39,611 nt of DNA, taken from Bacteroidota bacterium. Its GTDB lineage: Bacteria; Bacteroidota; Bacteroidia; B-17B0; Aurantibacillaceae. A program made the translations under genes and the position numbers. The DNA lies in NCBI GenBank assembly GCA_018267825.1, contig JAFDXR010000028.1, forward strand, positions 64,001 to 103,611, written 5' to 3'. Position 1 is the first letter of the stretch. Each line of letters begins with the position of its first letter. Below are positions 16,501 to 23,804 of this stretch, piece after piece. The notes under the pieces were generated by a model. It did no database searches and was not told where the DNA came from. It saw nothing but the letters and a program-made list of their open reading frames with translations.

Positions 16501-16585
16501 CCTGCTGAAAATAAACGGTTTGAGCATGCGCAGCAACGCAGACTAAAAGAAAAAATAGAATATATAGTTTTTTAAAGGATGGCAT
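13508..16585 (-). CDS. secreted M1-family metallopeptidase with beta-barrel-like C-terminal domain
   Basis: This is a 1025-residue exported protein. A signal peptide of about 22 residues (ending A-H-A-Q) precedes the M1 fold: an N-terminal beta domain, the exopeptidase motif GGGMEYP at 347-352, the zinc motif HEVGHNW at 372-378 and the third zinc ligand Glu395 in MMDEGLNSF, giving the HExxH-x18-E spacing. M1 enzymes remove N-terminal amino acids or act as endopeptidases. Residues from about 640 to the end look like alternating amphipathic strands (for example YNMYNKFMLGVAFYN and TIRFTLNLHNL) and the protein ends in phenylalanine, like outer-membrane barrels inserted by BAM. This suggests a peptidase tethered to the outer membrane. 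It lies between the TlpA-like gene (33 nt upstream) and lpxH (1-nt overlap). Confidence 0.92.
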   Translation of the reverse strand: MPSFKKLYILFFLLVCVAAHAQTVYFQQEVNYDIHVSLNDKKHELSAFESIQYINNSSASLDVLYFHLWPNAYKDNTTALAKQLLENGETKMYFAKPEDFGYIDSLNFEVNYEPVKWEFDAENKDICKLFLRTPLKSHDTIIITTPFHVKLPSATISRLGHINQAYAITQWYPKPAVYDRDGWHPMPYLNQGEFFSEFGSYNVFVTLPSNYVLAATGDRIDAPEEEQWLMQNVAETEKAIANQTLTKNHNAFPPSSETYKTIHFRQYRVHDFAWFADKRFHALKGEIELPKTGRKVDTWAFFTDNEASLWEKSIEYINDATMFYSYMLGDYPYNHVTAVDGTISAGGGMEYPNITIIGESGNDLTLETTIMHEVGHNWFYGILGSNERDFPMMDEGLNSFYEMRYIRTKYPEKKLTSLFGRDSTFKFFGLNAFKQKAEYEFSYLIAARMNLDQSLALPAAEYTTYNYGAIVYSKTALVMDYLMNYLGGDKFDEGMRFYFENWKFKHPTPKDLLTTLEYHLSTDLTWFAAEMLTSKDKLDYKIINHKQLENHSHLITVKNTGNVVGPVSVAGLKDGRLVGEVWYNGFTGKKVFEFPTAEVDEFRIDYHEFMPEINRKNNNLRTKGLFKRTEPLQLNFFGKLENPQKTQINYLPIGGYNMYNKFMLGVAFYNLNILQKKIEYTIAPMYAFGNKDITGFADLHLNLTPDGIFQQITIGAKAKRFAYDYNSFKDYNASNPAGYHANALYTNYNKIAPFIEFEFRKRDARSPLTQKISYTYNQIIFDQIHYNTASLNNISFYKPSSSTNYLYVNTLQYKLQNNRVINPFSLTYSLDHNWEMVKTSITANYSISFKNKNSLDFRFFAGAFLYTAKNMLNDYRFRMSGWNGYQDYTYDYNYIGRHEDHGVPFAQFVENDGAFKVWTPLGQTSKWMVSLNMKSPKAGKLPLKLFADVGASEFNESLNTQRVLYDAGIELCLWKNIFEIYVPLVYSKDIKTALDANNKGFVDTIRFTLNLHNLNPKNFILNNLF

Positions 16586-16618
16586 ACACTGCTTGGTAAT
16601 CCCGGCGCTGTAAATAGT

Positions 16619-17767
16619 TTAGTGCAGTATTTCCGCAATTTTCGATTCCAGTTCTGCGCCACGTAAATTCTTGGCCAGGATTTTTCCGTTTTTATCAATG
16701 AGCACGGTAAATGGAATGGCCTGCACGGCATAATCCTGGGCGGCTTTGCTTTGCCAGTAGGCAAGATCACTTACCTGTGGCCAGGTCAGGCCGTCTTTTG
16801 AAATAGCAGCCAGCCAATCTTCTTTTTCTTTATCGAGCGAAACACCATAAATCTCAAAGCCTTTGCTTTTGTATTTTTCATAGATGCGTTTCACATTTGG
16901 CATTTCCTTGCGGCAAGGCCCGCACCAGCTGGCCCAGAAATCTATAAGTACCACTTTGCCACGCAGCGACGAAAGAGCCAGTGGCTTGTCATTCGGCATG
17001 GGCAGGTTAATTTCAGGAGCTTCGGCACCAATGGCAATCGCTTTGGTACGGTTTACCATCATCTGGTCCTGCTCAACTACCGAGTGGAACCGGACCACAT
17101 CAGGATTGCCCGGATATTTTTGCGAAAGCCCTTTGTCAAGAGCAATGTATACATCCATGTAGTCTTCCGGGTTGAGCTGCTGCACAGCCATCACCGATGC
17201 AAAAGAACCTGTATTGGCTTTTATTTTTTGTGCTACAACATCGCTGTAGGCCTTGATCATGGCCTCATAGGGCTTTTCCATTTGTTTCGACAGCGAATCG
17301 GCACGCAGGGAGTCCATACGCATGGTTACCAGGAATGTGCGGAATACATTTTCCATGGAATCCACGCGGGTGCGGTGCGCTTCAGCCAGTTTGTTATACT
17401 CCTTGAAAAGGTCGGTACCCGGTGAACCTTCTGTTGTGTAGGTATTTCCCAGGTTTTTGGCATCGCCTTTCAATACAACTTTCTCAGCCGAATCGAGTAC
17501 GAGCATAGCGAAATTGGCTTCGTTTACCTTGATCCTGTAAAAGCCAAGGGATGGGGCAACATGATTCAATACAAATTCACCTTTCTCATTGATCACGGCA
17601 CTGTCAATTTTCGTTTGACTGGAGGACGTGAGTTTTTCCAGGTAAACGGTTTCACCGAGTGTATTGGACAGGCTACCGCGGATTTCGAAACCGGTACTGT
17701 TTTTCTTCTCGCCTGTGCAGGCGCCGAGCAGGATAGCTGCTGATATAACAAAAGTTAGTTTTTTCAT
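16619..17767 (-). CDS. TlpA-family thioredoxin-like lipoprotein with DUF4369 domain
   Basis: This 382-residue lipoprotein starts with a signal peptide and lipobox LLGAC (Cys17). Residues about 25-120 are a DUF4369 beta domain (FEIRGSLSNTLGETVYLEK), the middle is helical, and the C-terminal third is a thioredoxin fold with the redox motif WCGPC at 281-285 and the cis-proline segment QAIPFTV at about 350. It probably works as a periplasmic disulfide reductase or isomerase anchored in a membrane. The ATG at 17767 gives a proper signal peptide; the frame upstream opens only with TTG. It follows gatB after 19 nt and precedes the M1 peptidase by 33 nt. Confidence 0.93.
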   Translation of the reverse strand: MKKLTFVISAAILLGACTGEKKNSTGFEIRGSLSNTLGETVYLEKLTSSSQTKIDSAVINEKGEFVLNHVAPSLGFYRIKVNEANFAMLVLDSAEKVVLKGDAKNLGNTYTTEGSPGTDLFKEYNKLAEAHRTRVDSMENVFRTFLVTMRMDSLRADSLSKQMEKPYEAMIKAYSDVVAQKIKANTGSFASVMAVQQLNPEDYMDVYIALDKGLSQKYPGNPDVVRFHSVVEQDQMMVNRTKAIAIGAEAPEINLPMPNDKPLALSSLRGKVVLIDFWASWCGPCRKEMPNVKRIYEKYKSKGFEIYGVSLDKEKEDWLAAISKDGLTWPQVSDLAYWQSKAAQDYAVQAIPFTVLIDKNGKILAKNLRGAELESKIAEILH

Positions 17768-17786
17768 GTGTTGTGCAAGCAATACT

Positions 17787-19238
17787 TTATTTTTCGAGTG
17801 CGTCTTTTACCAGTTGATTCACAATTTTAGGGTCGGCTTTTCCTTTGCTGAGTCTCATGGCCTCACCCACAAAGAGCCCGAGCAGGCCAACCTTGCCGCC
17901 TTTGTATTCGGTAATTTTTTCAGGATATTTTGCCAGTGCTTCGTTTACAAGCTCCTGTAATGCACCACTGTCGCTGGTCTGAATCAGATCGAGGCGTTGT
18001 GCAATAGCAAGCGGTGCTTCATCCGGGTGGCTGATCATTTCGGGAAACACTTTCTGCGATGCAGCTGCATTACTGATCTTACCATCATCAATCAGGGCGA
18101 TCAGCGCAGCAATGCCGGCCGGCTTCACGTTGAACTGTTCAATGGTGAGCGCATTTTCATTGAGGTATGATTTGATGCTTCCCATTACCCAGTTGGCGGC
18201 GGCTTTGTAATTTTTGGTATGTGAGGTGAGCTCATTAAAATACAAGGCAATGCCTTTCAGTTCCGTGAGGTTCATGGCGTCGTATTCCGACAGCTTCATG
18301 TCTACTGTGAATTTGTGCAGCAGGTCATTCGGAAGTTCCGGCAATACGGCTTTCACGGAGTTGATATATTCCTGGCTTACGAATACGGGTTGCAGATCGG
18401 GCTCCGGGAAATAGCGGTAATCGTTTGCATTTTCTTTGCTGCGCAGCATGAAGGTGCGGCCATTCACTGCATCAAAACTGCGGGTTTCACCGGCAACCTG
18501 TCCGCCTTCTTCGATCAGGTCGATCTGGCGTTTAATTTCAAAATCAATGGCGCGCTGTACATTGCGGAATGAGTTCATGTTTTTGACCTCCACTTTTTTC
18601 CCAAATGTTTTGGAGCCTTTCAGCATGACCGAAATATTGGCATCACAGCGCAGGGAACCTTCTTCCATGTTACCATCACAGATGTCGAGGTAACGTACCA
18701 GTTTACGGATTTCGTTCAGGTAGGCATAAGCATCTTCACCACTTCTGAAATCGGGTTCGGTTACAATCTCCAGAAGGGGTGTGCCTGCACGGTTCAGGTC
18801 GATCAGTGTTTCGAACGGGTCGATGTCGTGAAGACTTTTCCCGGCATCTTCTTCCATGTGAATGCGGGTCAGATTTATGTTTTTGGTTTGGCCGTCTTTG
18901 GTTTTGATGGGCACATAACCACCTGTACAGATCGGGGTTTTATCCTGGGTAATCTGGTAGCCTTTCGGAAGATCGGCGTAGAAATAGTTCTTGCGAGCAA
19001 ACTGGTTCTCTTCACGGATATTGGCTTTTACGGCCAGTCCCAGCTTCACGGCAAATTCAATAGCCCGTTTATTTACTTTCGGAAGCGTTCCCGGGTGTCC
19101 CAGTGTAATAACACTGACATGGGTATTGGGCATGGCTCCGTATTCAGCAGCATCGCTGCTATACATCTTGGTGCGGGTCAGTAATTGAACGTGACATTCC
19201 AGTCCGATTACCGCCTCATATTTATCGTATACTGACAT
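17787..19238 (-). CDS. gatB: aspartyl/glutamyl-tRNA(Asn/Gln) amidotransferase subunit B
   Basis: This 483-residue protein is GatB, which phosphorylates and binds misacylated Glu-tRNA(Gln) or Asp-tRNA(Asn) for amidation by GatA in the cytoplasm. Characteristic segments include EAVIGLECHVQLLTRTKMYS, the catalytic-domain block ARKNYFYADLPKGYQITQ, RIHMEEDAGKSLHD, DLNRAGTPLLEIVTEPD, EGSLRCDANIS and VEVKNMNSFRNVQRAI. The tail has the helical YqeY-like domain that grips the tRNA elbow. The length is normal for the family. gatA and gatC are not in the window, so the subunits are dispersed. It leads the minus-strand operon. A TATCTTTA element about 15 nt before the ATG could be its -7 promoter sequence. 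Confidence 0.97.
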   Translation of the reverse strand: MSVYDKYEAVIGLECHVQLLTRTKMYSSDAAEYGAMPNTHVSVITLGHPGTLPKVNKRAIEFAVKLGLAVKANIREENQFARKNYFYADLPKGYQITQDKTPICTGGYVPIKTKDGQTKNINLTRIHMEEDAGKSLHDIDPFETLIDLNRAGTPLLEIVTEPDFRSGEDAYAYLNEIRKLVRYLDICDGNMEEGSLRCDANISVMLKGSKTFGKKVEVKNMNSFRNVQRAIDFEIKRQIDLIEEGGQVAGETRSFDAVNGRTFMLRSKENANDYRYFPEPDLQPVFVSQEYINSVKAVLPELPNDLLHKFTVDMKLSEYDAMNLTELKGIALYFNELTSHTKNYKAAANWVMGSIKSYLNENALTIEQFNVKPAGIAALIALIDDGKISNAAASQKVFPEMISHPDEAPLAIAQRLDLIQTSDSGALQELVNEALAKYPEKITEYKGGKVGLLGLFVGEAMRLSKGKADPKIVNQLVKDALEK

Positions 19239-19417
19239 AGAAATTCAAAGCTTTAAAGATACTAAATTTTACCGGATTGAAAGGGGCTCTTTTTCTCAAC
19301 AAAATGCGGGTTTTAGCTGTATTTAACAGGGAGTGTATGTGAGGCAGGGATAGAGCGGGAAGTTAACTGAATCACAGAAAAGGAATTAAATAAAAAGGGG
19401 ATTTTGAGAAGGATCAA

Positions 19418-19447
19418 TTTGAAAAACCTGAATTTTATTTACATTTG
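19418..19447 (+). promoter_or_regulatory. candidate promoter of the secreted protein at 19507
   Basis: TTTG at 19418-19421 and TACATTTG at 19440-19447 are separated by 18 nt, close to the Bacteroidota -33/-7 arrangement. The predicted leader is about 50 nt. It is the most complete promoter match seen in the window. The rest of the 268-nt divergent gap with gatB shows nothing else. Confidence 0.55.
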
Positions 19448-19506
19448 GATAGTGTTCTGAAAAACAGGCAGTTTGCCGAAGCACTATAAACAGTCGGGAT
19501 ACAGTC

Positions 19507-20361
19507 ATGTATATGAATATGAGGATTGCAACAAAGAAAAATCAAGGTGCTTTTACAAAGAATAGATTTGTACGAAGCCTGTTTGTGTATGTCCTGTTTT
19601 TTGGCGCATCCGCTGCCTTTGCGCAAACCATGATTAATGCAGGCCTTTACAATAAAAATGGGAAAGGTCAGCCCATGACATATACCCTCAGCCTCTGGAA
19701 TACCCAGGATACAGTAACGTGCTCGGGGCACGCGCAGGGCGATACTGTTTTGTATGAATTATTGCTGCTGCAGGACACCGTTTTGAATTTTCGTTATCAG
19801 TATGAGCATAAAAGTAAGGTAAGCGAACTTGCCGGTAGGGTGAAGACCGGCGGATCTGAAGCTTTGATCCAAATGTCGATCGATAATACCAAAGTGTTGT
19901 ATAAGGAAAACAAGTTGCTGAACCCGTATTTCCAGATGTACCAGGCACTGGCCGATTCGGTTTTCCTGGCAGCAGATAGCCTCAAACCCGGGTATTACCC
20001 GTATCTTCAGTTGGTGAACAATTGCGAGAAGGCTATTTTTTACCCGGCCCGGCATAACAATTTTTGTGGTGATCTCAAGCTTTTTAAACAAAATGCCTGG
20101 GTGCAGGTGAGCAATCCCAAGACCGAAGCCATTTTCTGGGCTTATAAACTCGAGCCGGGGATGGCCATCAAAGGAAAAGACCTTTACCCGCGGCATATTA
20201 ACCTGCCATTGGTGGAGCCTGGCAAATACCGTTTCGATGTTTACCTCGTAGGCGAATACGTAGGGTCGCTGGAGCCCGAATGGCCCGTACCGCTCAAACG
20301 CAGAAAACTTATGCAACCCGATTACTACCTCTGCACCCAGCAGTTTGAAGTAAAACCCTGA
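19507..20361 (+). CDS. secreted protein of unknown function
   Basis: This 284-residue protein begins with a basic n-region and a hydrophobic signal segment (SLFVYVLFFGASAAFAQ), so cleavage after A-F-A-Q is likely. I do not recognise the N-terminal half. The C-terminal half has a run of beta strands with NNCEKAIFYPARHNN, DLKLFKQNAWVQVSN and VEPGKYRFDVYLVGEYVG, a pattern reminiscent of bacterial Ig-like domains in which the chain comments on an N-N-x-x-x-x-I start and a final PGKYR strand; this is a weak analogy. There is no lipobox, membrane segment or T9SS tail, so it is probably periplasmic. ATG codons at 19507, 19513 and 19519 are possible starts. It stands alone, 71 nt before the helicase gene. 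Confidence 0.75.
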   Translation: MYMNMRIATKKNQGAFTKNRFVRSLFVYVLFFGASAAFAQTMINAGLYNKNGKGQPMTYTLSLWNTQDTVTCSGHAQGDTVLYELLLLQDTVLNFRYQYEHKSKVSELAGRVKTGGSEALIQMSIDNTKVLYKENKLLNPYFQMYQALADSVFLAADSLKPGYYPYLQLVNNCEKAIFYPARHNNFCGDLKLFKQNAWVQVSNPKTEAIFWAYKLEPGMAIKGKDLYPRHINLPLVEPGKYRFDVYLVGEYVGSLEPEWPVPLKRRKLMQPDYYLCTQQFEVKP

Positions 20362-20385
20362 TTCCGTTATTTATTTGAACAGGTC

Positions 20386-20416
20386 TTGGCTGCTGCCCGT
20401 TTTAAATGTAATTTTG
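20386..20416 (+). promoter_or_regulatory. candidate promoter of the UvrD/PcrA gene
   Basis: TAATTTTG at 20409-20416 matches TAnnTTTG and lies 16 nt before the GTG start. TTGG at 20386-20389, 19 nt upstream of it, could serve as -33. Confidence 0.5.
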
Positions 20417-20432
20417 TGTATTTAGTCCTGAC

Positions 20433-22904
20433 GTGAAAAAGAATTTTTTAGACGAGTTAAATCCTGTACAACGTGCCGCCGCTTCGGCTACCGAAGGTCC
20501 GGTGATGATCATTGCCGGCGCGGGTTCCGGAAAAACACGTGTGCTTACATACCGCATCGCCCACCTGATGACCCACGTGGGTGTTGATGCATTCAATATC
20601 CTGGCACTTACATTTACCAATAAGGCCGCCAAAGAAATGAAGGCGCGTATTGCCACGATTGTGGGTACTTCAGAAGCCAAGAATCTCTGGATGGGAACCT
20701 TTCACAGTATCTTTGCCAAAATCCTTCGGTTCGAAGCAGAGAAGATAGGCTACCCGGCCAATTTTACCATCTACGATACCGAAGACAGTAAGAATGTGAT
20801 CAAGGGGATTCTGAAACAAATGAACCTTGATGAAAAGGTATATAAACCGTCGCTGGTTCTGAACCGCATTTCATCGGCCAAAAACAGCCTGATCACCGCG
20901 GCTCAATATGCTAATAACCCCATTACACAGGCCGAAGACAGAACCTCTAACAAACCTTTGCTCGGGCAGATATTCCTGGCATACCAGAAACAGAATTTTA
21001 AATCGGGAGCCATGGATTTTGATGATCTCCTGTTTAATACCAATGTGCTGCTCCGCGATTTTCCGGATGTCCTGCATAAATATCAAAGTAAGTTTAAGTA
21101 TATCCTCGTAGATGAGTATCAGGATACAAACTTTTCTCAATACGTTATTGTAAAACAACTGGCGGCTCGTTTTCAGAATATATGCGTGGTGGGCGACGAT
21201 GCCCAGAGTATCTATGCTTTCCGGGGTGCTAATATTCAGAATATCCTCAACTTTGAGAAAGATTACCCGGATCTTAAAACTTTTAAACTCGAACAGAATT
21301 ACCGCAGCACACAAAACATTGTGAAAGCGGCCAATGGAATTATCGCCAATAATAAAGACCAGTTTAAAAAGAACGTTTTTACAGATAACGAAGAAGGCGA
21401 GAAAATAAAAGTGATCCGTGCCAGTACCGATAATGAAGAGGGCTACAAAGTGGCTTCATCTATTTTTGAAACCCGCATGCATCACCAGGTACCCTATAAG
21501 GATTTTTCTATCCTGTATCGTACCAATGCGCAGTCGCGTGCCTTTGAGGAGGCCCTGCGAAAAATGAATATCCCGTATAAAATTTACGGCGGCGTTTCAT
21601 TTTATCAACGCAAAGAGATTAAGGACTTGCTGGCCTATTTCCGGCTGTCGATCAATCCGCACGACAATGAGTCGTTGAAGCGAATCATTAACTACCCGGC
21701 ACGGGGTATCGGACAAACCACACTTGATAAAATATCGATTGCAGCTATTGAGCATGATGTAAGTATGTGGACTGTACTCGATAACCTGCGCGATTTCAAT
21801 ATGGGTATCAATAGCGGCACGGCCGGTAAAATACAGGAGTTCACCACCATGATCAAATCGTTTGGCCTGATGGTGCCATTCCAGGATGCATTCCAGACAG
21901 CCAACCACATTGCAACAAGCAGTGGGGTGGTGAGGGATTTATATAACGACAAAACCCCGGAAGGCGTAAGCCGTTATGAAAATATACAGGAACTCCTGAA
22001 CGGGATCAAGGATTTTGCAGAGCAAAACCGCACACCCCAGGAGGAAGAACTCAAAGACGTGATGGTCGAGAAGCAGGATGTAGATCCCGCCAGCCTCTTC
22101 GATACACAGGATAAAACTGTTCGCACTCTGGATGAGTTTATGCAGGAAATTACCCTGCTCACTGATGCTGATAATGAAGGGGAGGATGAGAAAAATGCCG
22201 ATAAGGTATCGATGATGACCATTCACTCCGCAAAAGGGCTGGAGTTTCCTTACGTACATATTGTCGGGCTGGAAGAGAATTTATTTCCATCGCAGTTGTC
22301 GCTCAACAGCCGCTCGGAACTGGAAGAGGAACGCCGCTTGTTTTATGTGGCTATTACGCGCGCCGAGAAACAGGCTGTGCTTAGTTTTGCCACCACGCGT
22401 TATCGCTTCGGCAATGTGATCTATTGCGAGCCGAGCCGTTTTCTCGATGAACTCGATGAAGCGTATGTAGACTTTCCGGATGAAAATTCGGCACCATCTT
22501 TTTCAGACGATACATTCTCTAACCTTCGCAAGAATTTTAATAAAGGCTTCAGCGGCTTTAATACCAGCAGTTTCGGTGATGGCTTTTCCCAGGAAAAGAA
22601 AACGGCCGGTGGTTTCCAGAAGCCCCAGGCAAAATCGGAAACACCAAAGCCACAGATCAATTTTCAGCAGCCCAAAAAACTGGTGCCTCTCAAGGGCCGT
22701 CTTACACCGGGGGCAGGAGCAGGAAGCCCTGTTGATAATGCCGGAATAGTGGTAGGCAATATTGTAGAGCATGAAAAATTCGGGATCGGTGAAGTGATTG
22801 CCATAGAAGGTGTATTCCCCGAATCCAAAGCCCTGATCCGTTTCAAGACTGTAGGCGATAAAAATCTGCTGTTGAAATACGCGAAGCTGAAACGCTTGAA
22901 TTAA
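20433..22904 (+). CDS. pcrA: UvrD/PcrA-type superfamily 1A DNA helicase
   Basis: This 823-residue 3'-5' helicase unwinds DNA in excision repair, replication restart and removal of RecA filaments. Helicase motifs are all present: Q-motif LNPVQRAA, Walker A GAGSGKTR (about 29-36), motif Ia LTFTNKAAKEMK, Walker B VDEYQDTN, motif III VGDDAQSIYAFRGA, motif IV LEQNYRSTQNI, motif V TIHSAKGLEFPYVHIVGLEENLFP and motif VI ERRLFYVAITRAE. The low-complexity linker near 690-770 is followed by a Tudor-like RNA-polymerase-binding tail (VEHEKFGIGEVIAIEG) that is typical of PcrA/UvrD. The start is GTG, because no ATG lies upstream of the Q-motif and the promoter motif fits. Whether it is functionally UvrD or PcrA cannot be told from sequence. 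Confidence 0.96.
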   Translation: MKKNFLDELNPVQRAAASATEGPVMIIAGAGSGKTRVLTYRIAHLMTHVGVDAFNILALTFTNKAAKEMKARIATIVGTSEAKNLWMGTFHSIFAKILRFEAEKIGYPANFTIYDTEDSKNVIKGILKQMNLDEKVYKPSLVLNRISSAKNSLITAAQYANNPITQAEDRTSNKPLLGQIFLAYQKQNFKSGAMDFDDLLFNTNVLLRDFPDVLHKYQSKFKYILVDEYQDTNFSQYVIVKQLAARFQNICVVGDDAQSIYAFRGANIQNILNFEKDYPDLKTFKLEQNYRSTQNIVKAANGIIANNKDQFKKNVFTDNEEGEKIKVIRASTDNEEGYKVASSIFETRMHHQVPYKDFSILYRTNAQSRAFEEALRKMNIPYKIYGGVSFYQRKEIKDLLAYFRLSINPHDNESLKRIINYPARGIGQTTLDKISIAAIEHDVSMWTVLDNLRDFNMGINSGTAGKIQEFTTMIKSFGLMVPFQDAFQTANHIATSSGVVRDLYNDKTPEGVSRYENIQELLNGIKDFAEQNRTPQEEELKDVMVEKQDVDPASLFDTQDKTVRTLDEFMQEITLLTDADNEGEDEKNADKVSMMTIHSAKGLEFPYVHIVGLEENLFPSQLSLNSRSELEEERRLFYVAITRAEKQAVLSFATTRYRFGNVIYCEPSRFLDELDEAYVDFPDENSAPSFSDDTFSNLRKNFNKGFSGFNTSSFGDGFSQEKKTAGGFQKPQAKSETPKPQINFQQPKKLVPLKGRLTPGAGAGSPVDNAGIVVGNIVEHEKFGIGEVIAIEGVFPESKALIRFKTVGDKNLLLKYAKLKRLN

Positions 22905-23446
22905 GAACAACCTTCTCTGTTTAAAGCGCCCGGCTCTTCTGGGGTAGATTCTTTTTTTCTGATGATGTCGTTTTAATGTTTGGCTCCGAAGGAGCCACCT
23001 TGATGTTGTTGTGGTTATGTTTAAGAATGTTAGGCTCCTCCCGTGCTATTTTTTTATGGAAGTATTTTATTAATAATGTTTTGCTCCCACGGAGCAATGA
23101 TCTCCCGCCTGTGTTTATGCATTAATAATGTTTGGCCCCGCTGGGGCCAGGAAATACACATTTTATCCGGAATTCATGATAAAAAAACTGCATGTTTTTA
23201 CTTCAGGCCAGCCCTGGAGGGGCTGAACATTTCCCGGATTGTTTTTTTCTTCGCTATAAATCCGGGTATATTTATGTTTTGCTCCTATGGAGCAATGAGC
23301 CAGGCATAGCTGAGAGTTCTTAATAACATTTGAGCCCTATGGGGCCATGGATCGGGCGTCTTACATGAACTTTCATACTCGAAAAAATAGAATGGTTATT
23401 CTAACTCCACACAGCAGCCCTGGAGGGGCTCAACATTATTAATAAC

Positions 23447-23599
23447 GGTACAATGGCATAGATGGCTCTGGAAGAGTTGAACATTTATTCGCAAGTTCGC
23501 AAAGGCCCCTTCGTTCTGTGTTGATAGAGAACGGGACAAGGAGATCAGGACTGGATACATGTTTTACTTGTTGGTGATAACACCAACAAGGGCATAAAA
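23447..23599 (+). repeat. 153-nt module B (inverted partner at 31631-31783)
   Basis: This module matches the reverse complement of 31631-31783 at 143 of 153 positions by my count, with no gaps. It contains a palindrome (23464-23478) and, near its end, a perfect 10-bp stem-loop at 23567-23590 (CTTGTTGGTG, loop ATAA, then the inverted complement). No ORF is conserved between the copies, so it is noncoding DNA or an RNA gene. Confidence 0.9.
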
Positions 23600-23601
23600 G
23601 T

Positions 23602-23727
23602 CAGGGATAGCGTACTTCCTGTCGATCCCTGCGGGGGCCATGAGTCGGGCTTTTACCTGCACTTTCGTGCCTGAAAAATCACAAACATCCTGACCCCACA
23701 CACAGCAGCCCCGTAGGGGCTCAACAT
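23602..23727 (+). repeat. modules C and A (inverted partner at 31795-31921)
   Basis: This stretch begins CAGGGATAGCG and ends in the palindrome AGCCCC-GTA-GGGGCT followed by CAACAT. It matches the reverse complement of 31795-31921 with only a few substitutions and one single-base indel. A second hairpin (CGGGC with GCCTG, or CGGGCAT with ATGCCCG in the partner) sits in the middle. A more decayed copy of module C is at about 23340-23395. Confidence 0.85.
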
Positions 23728-23804
23728 TATTAATATAAGCAGATGTAGTTGTTCTCCCGGCTCCGTAGGAGCCGAACATTAAATATTACACAACAAAGGT
23801 CTTA

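Larger units (their letters stand above)
22905..23804. repeat. mosaic array of short hairpin repeats (cluster 1)
   Basis: This 900-nt space between two convergent genes has no convincing gene. It is packed with about eleven short palindromes of the form RGCYCC-NNN-GGRGCY. Examples are GGCTCC-GAA-GGAGCC at 22982, TTGCTCC-CAC-GGAGCAA at 23081, GGCCCC-GCT-GGGGCC at 23134, TTGCTCC-TAT-GGAGCAA at 23279, AGCCCC-GTA-GGGGCT at 23707 and GGCTCC-GTA-GGAGCC at 23759. Most are preceded (or, in the other orientation, followed) by an AT-rich tag close to ATTAATAATGTT. The first half points mainly rightward, the second half leftward. From 23333 on, the palindromes are embedded in longer modules shared with cluster 2 at 31500-31921. 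This resembles REP/BIME-type extragenic repeats. No transposase is present nearby. Confidence 0.85.

Noticed and set aside
22934..23780. Small ORFs inside hairpin cluster 1 (for example 23043-23309 and 23564-23779)
   Set aside because: They contain repeat-derived peptides such as MFCSYGAM and MFGSYGAG, which are the palindromes in translation, and they are not conserved between the two clusters.
22905..23804. CRISPR array
   Set aside because: Spacing between palindromes is irregular, the repeats vary in sequence and orientation, and there are no cas genes.
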